Source of the DNA: Bacteroidales bacterium
Lineage (GTDB): Bacteria; Bacteroidota; Bacteroidia; Bacteroidales; VadinHA17
NCBI GenBank assembly: GCA_022865305.1
Contig: JALHSP010000081.1
Coordinates: 1 to 64,000 of the forward strand
DNA length: 64,000 nt
Direction of reading: 5' to 3'
Shown here one piece after another: positions 17,110 to 26,533 of the stretch. Positions within the stretch are counted from its first letter, which is position 1. Every line of letters starts with the position of its first letter. The notes beneath the pieces are model-generated. The model worked only from the letters and a program-made list of their open reading frames with translations. It ran no database searches and had not been told where the DNA came from. Both the position numbers and the translations under genes were made by a program.

Positions 17110-18498
17110 ATGGCTGAAGAATCAAAACAAAAACAAGATAAAGATCAATTCAAAGAACATAAAGTATTAGCTGTCGATATGATCGATAAGCCCCAGGAAG
17201 TTCTTGAAGAAAACATTAATGCTCTGGCAGTGGTTGGTGGTTTCGAATTGCTTGAAATGGTTATTGATGGTGTGCAAAATGTCAATCCGGAGCGTAAAGC
17301 CAGAAAGAAAATATTCCTCTCTGAATCAAGTAAAAAGGATGAGCGGGAAGAATTGAAACGTAACCTCGGGATATGGTCTGAAATTCTATCATCGCCCGGG
17401 AGCATATCAGATATGGTGGAAAGATGCGGCAAGCAGGCTGAAGTAGCGGAAACTACCCTGAAAAGTAATCTCAAAAATGCTGTCAAGGAGACAAAAGAAC
17501 TGGAGAAGTCCTATCGCTCTGTGGCATTATTCTTTAAAAATACAAATTTAGACAAACTGAAGAATGTTTCATTCATGAATGCTGATCCCGAGCAGATTAA
17601 AGACCTCGACAACACCCGTTTTTTCGACAAGATCAACGAAGAACTTGTAGCCAATTTCGACAAGCTCGACCTGAAAAATAATTATAGTATCCTTGTTGTG
17701 CCGGGGTACCTGGGTTCAAATAAAGTTGTCGAGAAGTGGGCTAAAATGGCATACGAGAATAAAGTTATGCTTGTTACAGATTTTGAGCACCTGGACAATC
17801 CTGATGATGTGATGGAAATGTTTGAAACGGCTAACCTTACCGGTGGCGATATGTACAGGTCGAACGTTATGATGACTTGTAACTGGCTTGTCGGGCGTAA
17901 AAAATATGAAGAAGTAGGTGAAGAAGATGAGCTATATGTACCGCCTTCGGGAGCACTGGCAGGTACCATCTACAAAACACTTATGTCGCAGGTAGTTGCC
18001 GGGAAAAAGCATGGCAGCCTGAGCGAAGTGGATGGAGTAGCTTTCCCATTGAAAAAAAGTGAAATTGCTAGCCTTGAAAAGATGGGATTGATCCCTATGG
18101 TTAATGAATACGGAAAGGTTATGGCTTTCTCAGCTAAAACACTTTTTAACGGCGATAATCTCGGACTGCAAACCTATTCGGTTGTGAGAGTATTTGATTT
18201 CGTTACAAAAGTATTAATGGATTTTCTTAACAGGAGGGCTTTCGAAAACTTCAATAACGTTACCAAGAAAGAAATACAAAGTCAGATTGTGCGATTTTTG
18301 GGTGACATAACCGGACCAGGTAAACTAATAGAGAACTTTTCGATAAAGAGATTTGAACAGGATCCAAATCAGAAAGACAGGATCTATCTAGATATCAGCA
18401 TGAAACCATACTTTCCCGCCAAAAATTTCATGATTAAGATGGATGGGCAGAAAGGGGATGACGGCAATGAATGGAGTTCCAAATATGATAATGATTAA
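17110..18498 (+). CDS. tssC: T6SS sheath large subunit TssC
   Basis: A 462-residue VipB/TssC protein that forms the outer sheath with TssB. Characteristic stretches are NALAVVGGFELLEMVIDGV near the N-terminus, NPDDVMEMFETANLTGGDMY in the middle and LQTYSVVRVFDFVTKVLMDF near the C-terminus. The PPSGALAGTIYKTLMSQ segment corresponds to the conserved PPSG..AG block of TssC. Translation starts 33 bases after tssB. Confidence 0.92.
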   Translation: MAEESKQKQDKDQFKEHKVLAVDMIDKPQEVLEENINALAVVGGFELLEMVIDGVQNVNPERKARKKIFLSESSKKDEREELKRNLGIWSEILSSPGSISDMVERCGKQAEVAETTLKSNLKNAVKETKELEKSYRSVALFFKNTNLDKLKNVSFMNADPEQIKDLDNTRFFDKINEELVANFDKLDLKNNYSILVVPGYLGSNKVVEKWAKMAYENKVMLVTDFEHLDNPDDVMEMFETANLTGGDMYRSNVMMTCNWLVGRKKYEEVGEEDELYVPPSGALAGTIYKTLMSQVVAGKKHGSLSEVDGVAFPLKKSEIASLEKMGLIPMVNEYGKVMAFSAKTLFNGDNLGLQTYSVVRVFDFVTKVLMDFLNRRAFENFNNVTKKEIQSQIVRFLGDITGPGKLIENFSIKRFEQDPNQKDRIYLDISMKPYFPAKNFMIKMDGQKGDDGNEWSSKYDND

Positions 18499-18558
18499 GG
18501 TACCGATGTTAAATTATTATAAGAAATTCCGGATTATTAATTATTAAATCTGAAAAAA

Positions 18559-18966
18559 ATGGCAACAATTATTAAGTTTAAAGTAGATGGAATAACCGAT
18601 GAAATGATTGTTCCATCGGTCAACTTCGGATTGAACTCATCGGCTGATGTATCTAATCCTACACAGGAAATAGATTTTCAACCTATCAGTGTATCTGAAT
18701 TCTCCTTTTCTATTTTATCACCAAAGCCTGAAACCACACAGAAATTACTTGAGTGGATTACTAATCATGAAGTTAAGAATGAGGCTAAATTCAGTATAAA
18801 CAAACAAGCTATGACCGAATCAGCAAGGGAGATAGTACTGAAGGAAGTCTGTCTGACTAACTATTCTGAAAGCATAGAGGAAAACTTTTCTTCCACCCAC
18901 CTTTCCATTGTCGGACGTAAAGTTAACATTGGAGATATTGAAGTTGACTTATCCCAAAACAGGTAA
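18559..18966 (+). CDS. tssD: T6SS tube protein Hcp/TssD (copy 1)
   Basis: A 135-residue all-beta protein of the Bacteroidota TssD family, whose hexameric rings stack inside the sheath to form the expelled tube. It begins MATIIKFKVDGITDEMIVPS and has the strand pattern EIDFQPISVSEFSFSIL, then REIVLKEVCLTNYSESIEEN. It lies directly after tssC, the usual place of the structural Hcp. A second, diverged Hcp follows, and the two share little sequence. Confidence 0.82.
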   Translation: MATIIKFKVDGITDEMIVPSVNFGLNSSADVSNPTQEIDFQPISVSEFSFSILSPKPETTQKLLEWITNHEVKNEAKFSINKQAMTESAREIVLKEVCLTNYSESIEENFSSTHLSIVGRKVNIGDIEVDLSQNR

Positions 18967-19054
18967 CAAGCTCTGATCATTTACATCCTTAGGATATTTT
19001 AAAGGATGGCATCTTTATATAAAATTATTTTTTTGTTCCAGATGTTTTTAAATT

Positions 19055-19459
19055 ATGGTACTATCTGCAAGATTACATATTGAAGGGCATCAAAATGAGC
19101 AGGAAGGCATTCATTTATACTCCTGCGAATATCGCTTTTATCAGGAAACTGACCAGAAGGGATTGCCGACCTCCAAAGTTCACGGAGGCAAAATTGATCT
19201 TTCATTCGCAAGCATTGAGGATAACGAAATAATTCAATGGATGATATCTGAAGATGCTGATAAGAACGGGAAAATTTCATTTACAGGAGATAACAATACC
19301 AAACCCTTTAAAACACTGGAATTTAAAGATGCCCGGTTGATCTCCTACGATGAATATTTCACTGATCAGTCGCAAATGATAACGAAATTATCTATTTCTG
19401 CCCGTCAGATTATTATCTCAGGGGTAAAGCATACAAATGCGTGGCTGGGTTATAAATAA
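19055..19459 (+). CDS. T6SS Hcp/TssD-like protein (copy 2)
   Basis: A 134-residue beta-rich protein (MVLSARLHIEGHQNEQEGIH, then CEYRFYQETDQKGLPTSKVH and GKIDLSFASIEDNEIIQWMI). This is the TssD family pattern in which the YRF.Q..D..G.P...V.GG segment is most conserved in Bacteroidota Hcp. Copy 1 lacks that segment, so copy 2 is closer to the classic family and may be the tube or tip-adjacent protein. The division of labour between the two is not known. vgrG follows after 154 bases. Confidence 0.82.
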   Translation: MVLSARLHIEGHQNEQEGIHLYSCEYRFYQETDQKGLPTSKVHGGKIDLSFASIEDNEIIQWMISEDADKNGKISFTGDNNTKPFKTLEFKDARLISYDEYFTDQSQMITKLSISARQIIISGVKHTNAWLGYK

Positions 19460-19482
19460 ACCTCAAGCTTTATCCTCAGGGG

Positions 19483-19503
19483 ATACTGGTTACTGGTACT
19501 TGG
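19483..19503. repeat. Short heptanucleotide array (ATACTGG, TTACTGG, TACTTGG)
   Basis: Three units in 7-base register inside the spacer between the second hcp and vgrG. It is degenerate but matches the TACTGGT wording of the arrays near 1861 and 40347. Confidence 0.6.
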
Positions 19504-19613
19504 CATCTGTCTGGTTTTATTGCTTAAAGTATTCATCTTATTGTATACTGAACAAGCACTTTGCATTTTCGGGATTTTTACAATGAGTATTTATTTTTTA
19601 ATAAAATAGTCCT

Positions 19614-21401
19614 ATGGCACTGGCATCAAAGATCCTAATTGAAGTTGAGGGCGAGGAGTTGAAAGACTTTCTGAACCTTACAATCAATCAAAGTATTTAT
19701 ACCCACCATGAATTTGAGGTGGTTTGCCGTATGGATACATTTGAAGACAAAGATGGTTTTGTAATGGAGCAATCGAAAAAGTATATTGGCTCTGTCATAA
19801 ATATTACCATTGAAGCAAAACTGAAAGGGGAATCTCAAGCATCCGATAATCTATTCAAGGGGCTTATTACAGCGGTAAGAACCACCAAATCCCATACAGG
19901 CGAATCAGATCATGTAATACTATCCGGATATAGTCCTGATATTTTGATGAGTGACAATCCGGGATGTTGTTCATTTGAGAATAAAACCCTGAAACAGATT
20001 GCTGATGATATATTAAAACCTTATCCCAAGGATGTATTGAAATCAAAGACTGATCCGGCAAAAAGTGACAGATTATCATATACTGTTCAGTATAATGAGA
20101 GCAGGTATGACTTTATGCGACGTCTGGCAACACGCTACGGAGAATGGTTCTTCTATGACGGGACCCAACTTTTTTTTGGTAAATTACCGGATAATAAAAC
20201 GGATCTAAAACTTGGACAGGATCTTACTGATTTTAATTTTTCAATAGGTATGAATCCCCTTAAGTTCAGGTATGTTGCTTATGATTTCACTTCAGCCGAG
20301 CGTGTGGATGTTGCTTCCGCTAAATCGGGGGGAAAAGACAACCTGAATAAATACGGCGGATTTGCCCATGATATTTCCATGAAGGAATTTGGACAACTAT
20401 CCACTCTGTTTTATAACCACCTGAATGTCCCAGGTAATAATTATAAAAAAGAATTAGGCAATGTGGTTAGCCTGGAGGAAGGAGCTTCAGCTTTGAATAT
20501 GTCTATGATGAAGGGTAGCAGTCAGAATCCCCGGCTGAAACCAGGCAGTAAGGTAAATATCAAGGCACTAAAGGTTCGTCAGGATGGCGAAGTAGATTAT
20601 GGGGAGTATATTATTACCTCGTTATGCCATAAGTGCGATAATACAATGAACTATCAGAACAGTTTTGAAGGAATTCCTGCTGAAGCAAAAATTCCGGATT
20701 ACACCAGTCCGCATGCAATTCCTCATAGTGAAACACAAAGTGCTGTTGTGAAAGACAATAACGACCCTGATAAACTGGGGAGGGTAAGAGTTAATTTCTT
20801 CTGGCAGGATGACAACATGATGAGCCCATGGCTGAGGCCTGTCAATGTGTATTCGGGAGCAGAAAGAGGATTCTATTTTATCCCTGAAATCGGGGATGAA
20901 GTGTTGGTGGGATTTGAAGGAAGTGATGCAGAAAAGCCCTTTTTAATGGGAAGTATGTATCACGGGAAGAACAAACCTCAGGGTTCATTGCCGGATAAGG
21001 ACAACAGTTTCAAGGGTATAATAACCAACAGTAAACTTAAAATACATTTCGACGACAAAAAAAAGATAACAACAATTGAAACGCCTGGCGGCAATAAAGC
21101 TGTCTTGAGTGATGATGGAAAATCGATAGTACTGCAGGATCAGAATAATAACAAAGTTGAGCTAAAACCGGAGGGCATTACGCTGGATAGTCCGAAGGAT
21201 ATAAAAATAGAATCAAAAGGAAGCATCACTATTGATGCGGCCAATACGGTAAAAATTTCATCCAAAGCGGATGTAAAAGTTAACGGGTTGAATATCAATC
21301 TGGAAGCTCAAACAGGTGTGGTGGCAAAAGGTAATGCTACAGCTGAACTTTCGGCATCAGGGAACACTACGATTAAAGGAGCAATGGTAATGATTAATTA
21401 G
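19614..21401 (+). CDS. vgrG: T6SS spike protein VgrG/TssI
   Basis: A 595-residue VgrG. The gp27-like base occupies about residues 1-370 (start MALASKILIEVEGEELKDFL; YNESRYDFMRRLATRYGEWF), the gp5-like OB domain follows (VVKDNNDPDKLGRVRVNFFW, PEIGDEVLVGFE), and the C-terminal beta-prism consists of short strand repeats (KLKIHFDDKKKITTIETPGG to AELSASGNTTIKGAMVMIN). There is no extra C-terminal effector domain. The PAAR gene starts 7 bases after its stop, so the two tip proteins are co-translated. Confidence 0.95.
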   Translation: MALASKILIEVEGEELKDFLNLTINQSIYTHHEFEVVCRMDTFEDKDGFVMEQSKKYIGSVINITIEAKLKGESQASDNLFKGLITAVRTTKSHTGESDHVILSGYSPDILMSDNPGCCSFENKTLKQIADDILKPYPKDVLKSKTDPAKSDRLSYTVQYNESRYDFMRRLATRYGEWFFYDGTQLFFGKLPDNKTDLKLGQDLTDFNFSIGMNPLKFRYVAYDFTSAERVDVASAKSGGKDNLNKYGGFAHDISMKEFGQLSTLFYNHLNVPGNNYKKELGNVVSLEEGASALNMSMMKGSSQNPRLKPGSKVNIKALKVRQDGEVDYGEYIITSLCHKCDNTMNYQNSFEGIPAEAKIPDYTSPHAIPHSETQSAVVKDNNDPDKLGRVRVNFFWQDDNMMSPWLRPVNVYSGAERGFYFIPEIGDEVLVGFEGSDAEKPFLMGSMYHGKNKPQGSLPDKDNSFKGIITNSKLKIHFDDKKKITTIETPGGNKAVLSDDGKSIVLQDQNNNKVELKPEGITLDSPKDIKIESKGSITIDAANTVKISSKADVKVNGLNINLEAQTGVVAKGNATAELSASGNTTIKGAMVMIN

Positions 21402-21408
21402 AGAAACT

Positions 21409-21708
21409 ATGCCAGCAGCAGCAAGACTCACAGATATGCACACCTGCCCGATGCAGACACCGGGTGTACCTCCCATACCGCATGTCGGAGGTCCTATTAC
21501 TGGGCCTGGAGCGCCGACGGTTTTAATCGGAAAATTGCCGGCTGCAGTGGTTGGTGATATGGCTGTCTGCACCGGCCCACCTGATACTATAGTGAAGGGA
21601 TCCGCAACTGTGATGATAAGCGGGAAACCTGCTGCACGAATGGGTGATACAACTGCTCATGGAGGATCTATAGTTCTTGGATGTCCTAATGTTATGATCG
21701 GTGGATGA
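21409..21708 (+). CDS. PAAR-domain spike tip protein
   Basis: A 99-residue PAAR protein that caps VgrG. The metal-binding residues of the PAAR cone are visible: His/Cys in TDMHTCPM, His in PIPHVGGPI, Cys in AVCTGPPD and His/Cys in TTAHGGSIVLGCPN. The repeated beta hairpins (GAPTVLIGKLPAAVVGD, GSATVMISGKPAARMGD) are typical. It is a stand-alone PAAR without an attached toxin domain. The next gene, 93 bases on, is the unidentified 436-residue protein. Confidence 0.95.
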   Translation: MPAAARLTDMHTCPMQTPGVPPIPHVGGPITGPGAPTVLIGKLPAAVVGDMAVCTGPPDTIVKGSATVMISGKPAARMGDTTAHGGSIVLGCPNVMIGG

Positions 21709-21801
21709 TATCAGGTTCTGATTTTTCCATCACAGTAATGCTGGTAACAAGGAATTATAGCACTGAAATAAATACACCTTTTAACAAAGAGAAGATTAAT
21801 A

Positions 21802-23112
21802 ATGGCTGAAATAGTAAAAGATCCGGACATAATCCTAAAGTGGGTGGAGAAGAAGCAAAGAAATGAACAGGCGATGCTGTTCCGTTTGAACAATCTTTTC
21901 AGGGGAAGTATACCCAGAAATAGGATGCGCAAGGTTGTACTGGCAGCCTTCCAGCAAATGTTAGCGGAGGCGGCACTCAGTGATAATTTAAATCCTGCTC
22001 TTACAGCAGCCCTTAATGAAGCAAAGAGACTGGCTGTATGGCATAGACTAAAGCATCCTGCCAACTCTCCAAAGGAATGGTTATGCGGTATGACAAACCA
22101 GCTTGTTTTAGGTGACAGGAATGACCCAAAATTGGATTGCAATGATTTATCTGAGTTAATAAGAGTCATCGGTGAATGGATTGAGAAAGGAGGAGGTAAC
22201 CGGCCACCTGATCTCAATAAACAGTATCGGGTGGGAGTAGCCAGAATAGAGACTCCCAAGGATCCCAGTATAGAGTACCTCCATTATCTTGGCGGACTAA
22301 GAAGAAAATATGGCTGGCAGTATTCAGATCGCCTCAGTGTTGAGGAAACTAAGGAGCTTGAAAGACTCGCCTTCGGAGATGCATATAAGGCGGCGAAAAA
22401 GGCTCGTGACGCAATGGTCTGGTCTGAGGCTGTACGACAAAAGGAGAAACTCCAACAGCATCGTGCAATAGAGGATCATGTCCGCGACTTCTGGGTAAGG
22501 CCGAGGTTTGAAAAGGCCTCAGGAATGATGATGTTTAAGGCAAGCAAGAACGATGTTTGCAAGAAGATTGATCTTTTGTTTGGTCTTATAATCGGTGCAA
22601 CCATTTCAGGTACGACGACAGATACTGTAATGGTGCTTAAAAACTATGGCTCTCAGCTAAGACCTCCCCTTCCTCCCGGATATTTCCTCTTCCCGGTTGG
22701 AACAATCACCGCCAGCCTTCACCATTCATTAGTAGAGGCCGGGCTGGCCCTGACAGTCACTGAATGTATTGATAGTTATTGTGCAGGATTCTACACTACT
22801 TTGATGCCGAAAGGCGGCCTTCCCGGTGAGCTTGAGGATGCTGCCGGAATTCTCAAAGAAGGCGAAGATGACCCGGAAAACCATCATCTGCTTATCTGGT
22901 ATGACGGTAATGAAAAGGTCCCGGTTGGTTGTATCCGCTGGAATAAACCCTATGAGATTAAGCAATACAGAAGACTCGTTGAAGGAAAGGGTCTGCTAAC
23001 CCATATAAATTCTATGCCGAAAGTGCCGGACAAGTGGGCTGTCATGCGCCTGATAAAGACGATGGCACCGAAGCTCTTTGCATATCTGCCGGAGGAATTG
23101 CAATTGAGGTAA
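21802..23112 (+). CDS. Unidentified 436-residue protein in the VgrG-PAAR cargo position
   Basis: I recognise no family. There is no signal peptide. The first 250 residues are mostly charged helix (KKQRNEQAMLFRLNNLFRGS, FGDAYKAAKKARDAMVWSEA). Residues about 255-335 are hydrophobic and Gly/Thr-rich (LLFGLIIGATISGTTTDTVM, then PPLPPGYFLFPVGTITASLH, HSLVEAGLALTVTECIDSYC), which could insert in a membrane or form a catalytic core. The last 100 residues hold His pairs (ENHHLLIWYDG). Hand counts of two 60-base samples give 32 and 33 G+C, above 25/60 in a sample of the first hcp gene, so transfer is possible. The position between PAAR and tssN suggests a T6SS effector, but no separate immunity gene is visible. 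A structural role is the alternative. Confidence 0.7.
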   Translation: MAEIVKDPDIILKWVEKKQRNEQAMLFRLNNLFRGSIPRNRMRKVVLAAFQQMLAEAALSDNLNPALTAALNEAKRLAVWHRLKHPANSPKEWLCGMTNQLVLGDRNDPKLDCNDLSELIRVIGEWIEKGGGNRPPDLNKQYRVGVARIETPKDPSIEYLHYLGGLRRKYGWQYSDRLSVEETKELERLAFGDAYKAAKKARDAMVWSEAVRQKEKLQQHRAIEDHVRDFWVRPRFEKASGMMMFKASKNDVCKKIDLLFGLIIGATISGTTTDTVMVLKNYGSQLRPPLPPGYFLFPVGTITASLHHSLVEAGLALTVTECIDSYCAGFYTTLMPKGGLPGELEDAAGILKEGEDDPENHHLLIWYDGNEKVPVGCIRWNKPYEIKQYRRLVEGKGLLTHINSMPKVPDKWAVMRLIKTMAPKLFAYLPEELQLR

Positions 23113-23240
23113 GGCAGAGGATAATGCTGGGCATCAAAAACATCGATCACTGGCATTTTCTGGAGTATCCCCGTTAACCTGATTTTGTTTTTTAAGATAA
23201 AAAAATTAAATTTGATTATCCATAAACCCTCAAACCTGAT

Positions 23241-24077
23241 ATGATAAACAAAGTTTCATTATTATTCGGTGTTTTCTTTATCCTTGCAGCAGTTTTCTTT
23301 GGGATCTATCTTGCGAAGGTTAAAGATGCAGGTAAAAAGAAGTGGAAACTCCTTTTTTATCTGATCATAGCCGGAATCCTGATTGGACTGACAGGCATTC
23401 TGGGATTCTTTGAATTTGTCAAACTGCCCATCTGGATCTTCATAATTGCACTGATCTGGTTGCTGATCATCGGAATCCTTCATTTCTGGCTTTTTGAAAA
23501 GATAATCGCACTGGAAAATAAAAACACTGGAAAAATACTCTTCACCCTGGCTCTGTGCTTCTTTGGATATGGTCTGGTGATTCTTTCTTATAAATTTTAC
23601 TTTCATACTCCTTTCCCCAGGTTTTATTTATTACCTGCATTCTTTTTCATTTCACCAACATTTGTGCTAATCGCCTTTGGTTATTTTATCAAAATCCCGA
23701 TGAAGATATATAAGGCGTGGGATTTTCCGACACCAGGTACACTCCCCGACCCTAACGACAGCGAAATGGCCGATCCGATTATTATCAATTTCGAGATCTG
23801 CAAGCAAATTAAAGAGAGTCGAACTGTTTTTAAGGCTAAAGCGCCCAAAGCAATGGATCTGGGCAGATTATTCTATTTTTTTATTATCGATTATAATTCA
23901 CGGCATTCTAACAATCCTATATTAATAAATGATAGCAACAATAAGTTATTTAAATGGTCATTTTTCATGACCCCAAATATTATCTCGGGTAAAAAACATC
24001 TTGATCCTGAATTAAGCATTTCAGAGAACAAGTTAAAAGAGAATGCATCGATTGTCTGTGAAAGAATCATAATCTAA
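23241..24077 (+). CDS. tssN: T6SSiii membrane protein TssN
   Basis: A 278-residue inner-membrane protein with five predicted transmembrane helices in its first 150 residues (about 5-24, 36-55, 62-84, 98-117, 127-151) and a soluble C-terminal domain (from KAWDFPTPGTLPDPNDSEM to CERIII). Size, topology and position before tssO match TssN, one of the proteins that replace TssJ/L/M in the Bacteroidota subtype. It probably helps anchor the baseplate to the membrane. It is 128 bases after the unidentified gene and 17 before tssO. Identification rests on topology and context more than on motifs. Confidence 0.72.
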   Translation: MINKVSLLFGVFFILAAVFFGIYLAKVKDAGKKKWKLLFYLIIAGILIGLTGILGFFEFVKLPIWIFIIALIWLLIIGILHFWLFEKIIALENKNTGKILFTLALCFFGYGLVILSYKFYFHTPFPRFYLLPAFFFISPTFVLIAFGYFIKIPMKIYKAWDFPTPGTLPDPNDSEMADPIIINFEICKQIKESRTVFKAKAPKAMDLGRLFYFFIIDYNSRHSNNPILINDSNNKLFKWSFFMTPNIISGKKHLDPELSISENKLKENASIVCERIII

Positions 24078-24094
24078 CCAATAATTCACTTAAT

Positions 24095-24682
24095 ATGAAA
24101 GCTATAAATACAAAGGAAAGAAACTCAGCCATCATAAGATTTTCGTTGTGGTTGCTGATATGTGTTCTTGTCATATGTCTGCCCATAATAATCTCATCTT
24201 TTATCTCTTCTGAACAGAAAAACATTCAGAACAAGGAAAATGAAAATCTGATTGAAGACATAAATTTCGAAAGGGAATATTTTGCTGTGAAAATCCAGGG
24301 AATTATAGATCTGATGAAAAGAAAAGAAGCGAATGAGATAAATTCCGACACTTTCAACGCAGAACTTATGAACCTTATTAATGATATTAAAAAACAAACT
24401 GAGCAAGTCCTTGAATGGCGCGGAGATTTGTACAGAAACACGGTAGCCATCGCTGAATACCTGGTCACTGCGAACAAGGTCATGAGCTCATCTGCTGACA
24501 GTAAAGATAAACAGGTAAGTGACCTGAATAAGGTCATTCTCGAATTTGAAAGTTGCGGGGAGAACCTTGCTGACCTGAGCAGCGAGAAAAAGCGAGATAT
24601 TTACGAAGCAATTGATGAGGTTGAGGGACAGTATAAGAGAGCCCTCAAGATGCTTAATAACTATAAATCCGGTTTAAAATAA
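24095..24682 (+). CDS. tssO: T6SSiii protein TssO
   Basis: A 195-residue protein with one transmembrane helix near the N-terminus (about residues 14-36, FSLWLLICVLVICLPIIISS) and a long, charged, coiled-coil exterior (KENENLIEDINFEREYFAVK, SSEKKRDIYEAIDEVEGQYK). This fits TssO, the small single-pass component of subtype iii systems. It is the last gene of the + strand unit. Its TAA ends at 24682, one base before the tssF stop on the other strand, so the two operons share their 3' boundary with no spacer for a terminator. Confidence 0.7.
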   Translation: MKAINTKERNSAIIRFSLWLLICVLVICLPIIISSFISSEQKNIQNKENENLIEDINFEREYFAVKIQGIIDLMKRKEANEINSDTFNAELMNLINDIKKQTEQVLEWRGDLYRNTVAIAEYLVTANKVMSSSADSKDKQVSDLNKVILEFESCGENLADLSSEKKRDIYEAIDEVEGQYKRALKMLNNYKSGLK

Positions 24683-24683
24683 A

Positions 24684-26522
24684 TCAATGATTAAAAAATA
24701 TCCGGAAAGGGAAGATGTTTGAGGAACGTTCTTCCAGCAAAATCAACAATTTTTGTCTTAATGCATTTTGTTCAGTCAGGCTTATCTCAAGGCCTTTTTT
24801 CAGTTGCAGATAGATATCTATTGTCCGGATTAATCCTTCTGATTGACTGGTCCCTTTATCAATCCCTTTTTCGATGTTTACCTGAGAAACGGATTCACTG
24901 AAGTGTTCGAAACACAAAGCTTTTATATCCTCTCTGGTAACAACCCTGTTGCCAGACTGTAATGAACGCCTATATGTATTTATACGTGCTTCGGTACTGG
25001 GTTTATCCTTGCCTCCTGTTGTAGTAGTCATCAGCTTTGATGCATTGTAATCCAGGTCATCAGCGCGATATAAATTGAGTACGCTGCCAGCTCTGATGTT
25101 ATTAGCTAGAGTGCAGTTAATAGACCAGTATTCCACAAATACCTGCCTGTCTCCATCCTGCGGTTTAAGCATTAAGTAAGCTGTATCCCCTTTTTCAAGC
25201 TTCACATCTTCAATTTTTTTCTCAAGGCGGGCAATTACCTGATTAAGCTCCCTGAGATTGGATGAGATCATATCTGAACCGATTACATTAAAAGCTGCAC
25301 TTTCCTCTTTCATCAGTTCCAGCAAATACTCCAGATATTCCATTGCACTGCGGGCATCAAACCTTCCTACACCTTCCTGCCTGAGCAATGCAGATCCCTT
25401 TGATAAGTCGTCCTGTCCTTTAAAGTGGCTGATCTTATATGCCTCACCGTTACTGTTAGTAACACGTTTCAGATCAAAAAACACGTCTTCTGTATGTAAT
25501 GGAATAATATTGATTATATCGCGGGTGCTGCCTGTAAATTCATTTTGACGCCTGTTGATAACAGGGAAACAGTTTAATGAACAGGTTAAATTCTCAAGTA
25601 ATTCTTCCGACAGGGATGTGTTAAACTGTAATTCGATCCAGATTATATTCTTGTCAATATTTGCCAGTTCTTTTTTTTCAACAGATCTGACAAAGGCATC
25701 AGGTATCTTTTTACTCTCTGTTTCTGAAAATTCTTCAGTATCCTTTAATTTAATGTTTACAAATTGCCGGCTGAAATAACTATTTACATAACAAGATATC
25801 TTTGAAGAAAGGTCCAGTTCCCGATTTATCAACTGATATACGTCATGATCCTGCTGGCCCTGATCTCTAATACCTTTTTTTGCATCAACATATGCACCAC
25901 CGATTTTCCAATGGCAGGCTTCCAGATCATTTAAGAAGGATTGCTTAAGATGATCGCTGATAACATCAAAAAACAAGGTGATATCTGTTAATCTTTCATT
26001 CATTTCCAGTCCGATATATAGTGAAGATGGTGATAACGGAGTTTTAAACATCTCAGCTACAATATCTTTATATTGGTCATCAACCATTTCATAGATCCTT
26101 TTATGAGCAGCCAGGTAACGGACACGTCCATCGGTTAAGTTAAAAGTTCCGGTAGGACTGAAGAATATCTGTTTTTCCTCAACCTTTTTTTCATTCTGAT
26201 CACTCACTTTTATATCAACATAAAATTGATATTCGGGAAAGGCTCTTGCGCCCTTCCTGGATGGTCGGGCAAAGGCAATGCCATATGCGGGATGCGGACT
26301 TGTTATAGGTTGAGGCGTTAAGATATTCACAAGTCGTTCAATAATCCGCGACTCAGTATTATTTATTTCACTTGATATTTTCTCGAGTTCAAATGCACAA
26401 GCACCCAGAAGCAAACTGACGATCGGATCGAAGGAACTTTCAGCCTGGGGCTCCTGAAAGCCCCATATCCTTGCCGCATTCCTAATCATCCTGCTTTTAA
26501 TTTTATCCTTACTTTCCCTCAT
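24684..26522 (-). CDS. tssF: T6SS baseplate protein TssF
   Basis: A 612-residue TssF. The strongly conserved N-terminal region is present (FDPIVSLLLGACAFELEKIS, then IERLVNILTPQPITSPHPAYG), as is the FARPSRKGARAFPEYQFYV stretch. TssF and TssG form the wedge of the baseplate, an analogue of phage T4 gp6. It is the last gene of the - strand unit, 11 bases after tssE. The C-terminus (EERSSNIFPFRIFFNH) is intact. Confidence 0.9.
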   Translation of the reverse strand: MRESKDKIKSRMIRNAARIWGFQEPQAESSFDPIVSLLLGACAFELEKISSEINNTESRIIERLVNILTPQPITSPHPAYGIAFARPSRKGARAFPEYQFYVDIKVSDQNEKKVEEKQIFFSPTGTFNLTDGRVRYLAAHKRIYEMVDDQYKDIVAEMFKTPLSPSSLYIGLEMNERLTDITLFFDVISDHLKQSFLNDLEACHWKIGGAYVDAKKGIRDQGQQDHDVYQLINRELDLSSKISCYVNSYFSRQFVNIKLKDTEEFSETESKKIPDAFVRSVEKKELANIDKNIIWIELQFNTSLSEELLENLTCSLNCFPVINRRQNEFTGSTRDIINIIPLHTEDVFFDLKRVTNSNGEAYKISHFKGQDDLSKGSALLRQEGVGRFDARSAMEYLEYLLELMKEESAAFNVIGSDMISSNLRELNQVIARLEKKIEDVKLEKGDTAYLMLKPQDGDRQVFVEYWSINCTLANNIRAGSVLNLYRADDLDYNASKLMTTTTGGKDKPSTEARINTYRRSLQSGNRVVTREDIKALCFEHFSESVSQVNIEKGIDKGTSQSEGLIRTIDIYLQLKKGLEISLTEQNALRQKLLILLEERSSNIFPFRIFFNH

Positions 26523-26533
26523 TCTGTATGCTA

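Noticed and set aside
21711-22259. 182-codon - strand frame opposite the unidentified T6SS gene, considered as an immunity gene
   Set aside because: It is antisense to the first third of that gene, and its Ser/Leu/Ile-rich sequence has no family features or promoter.
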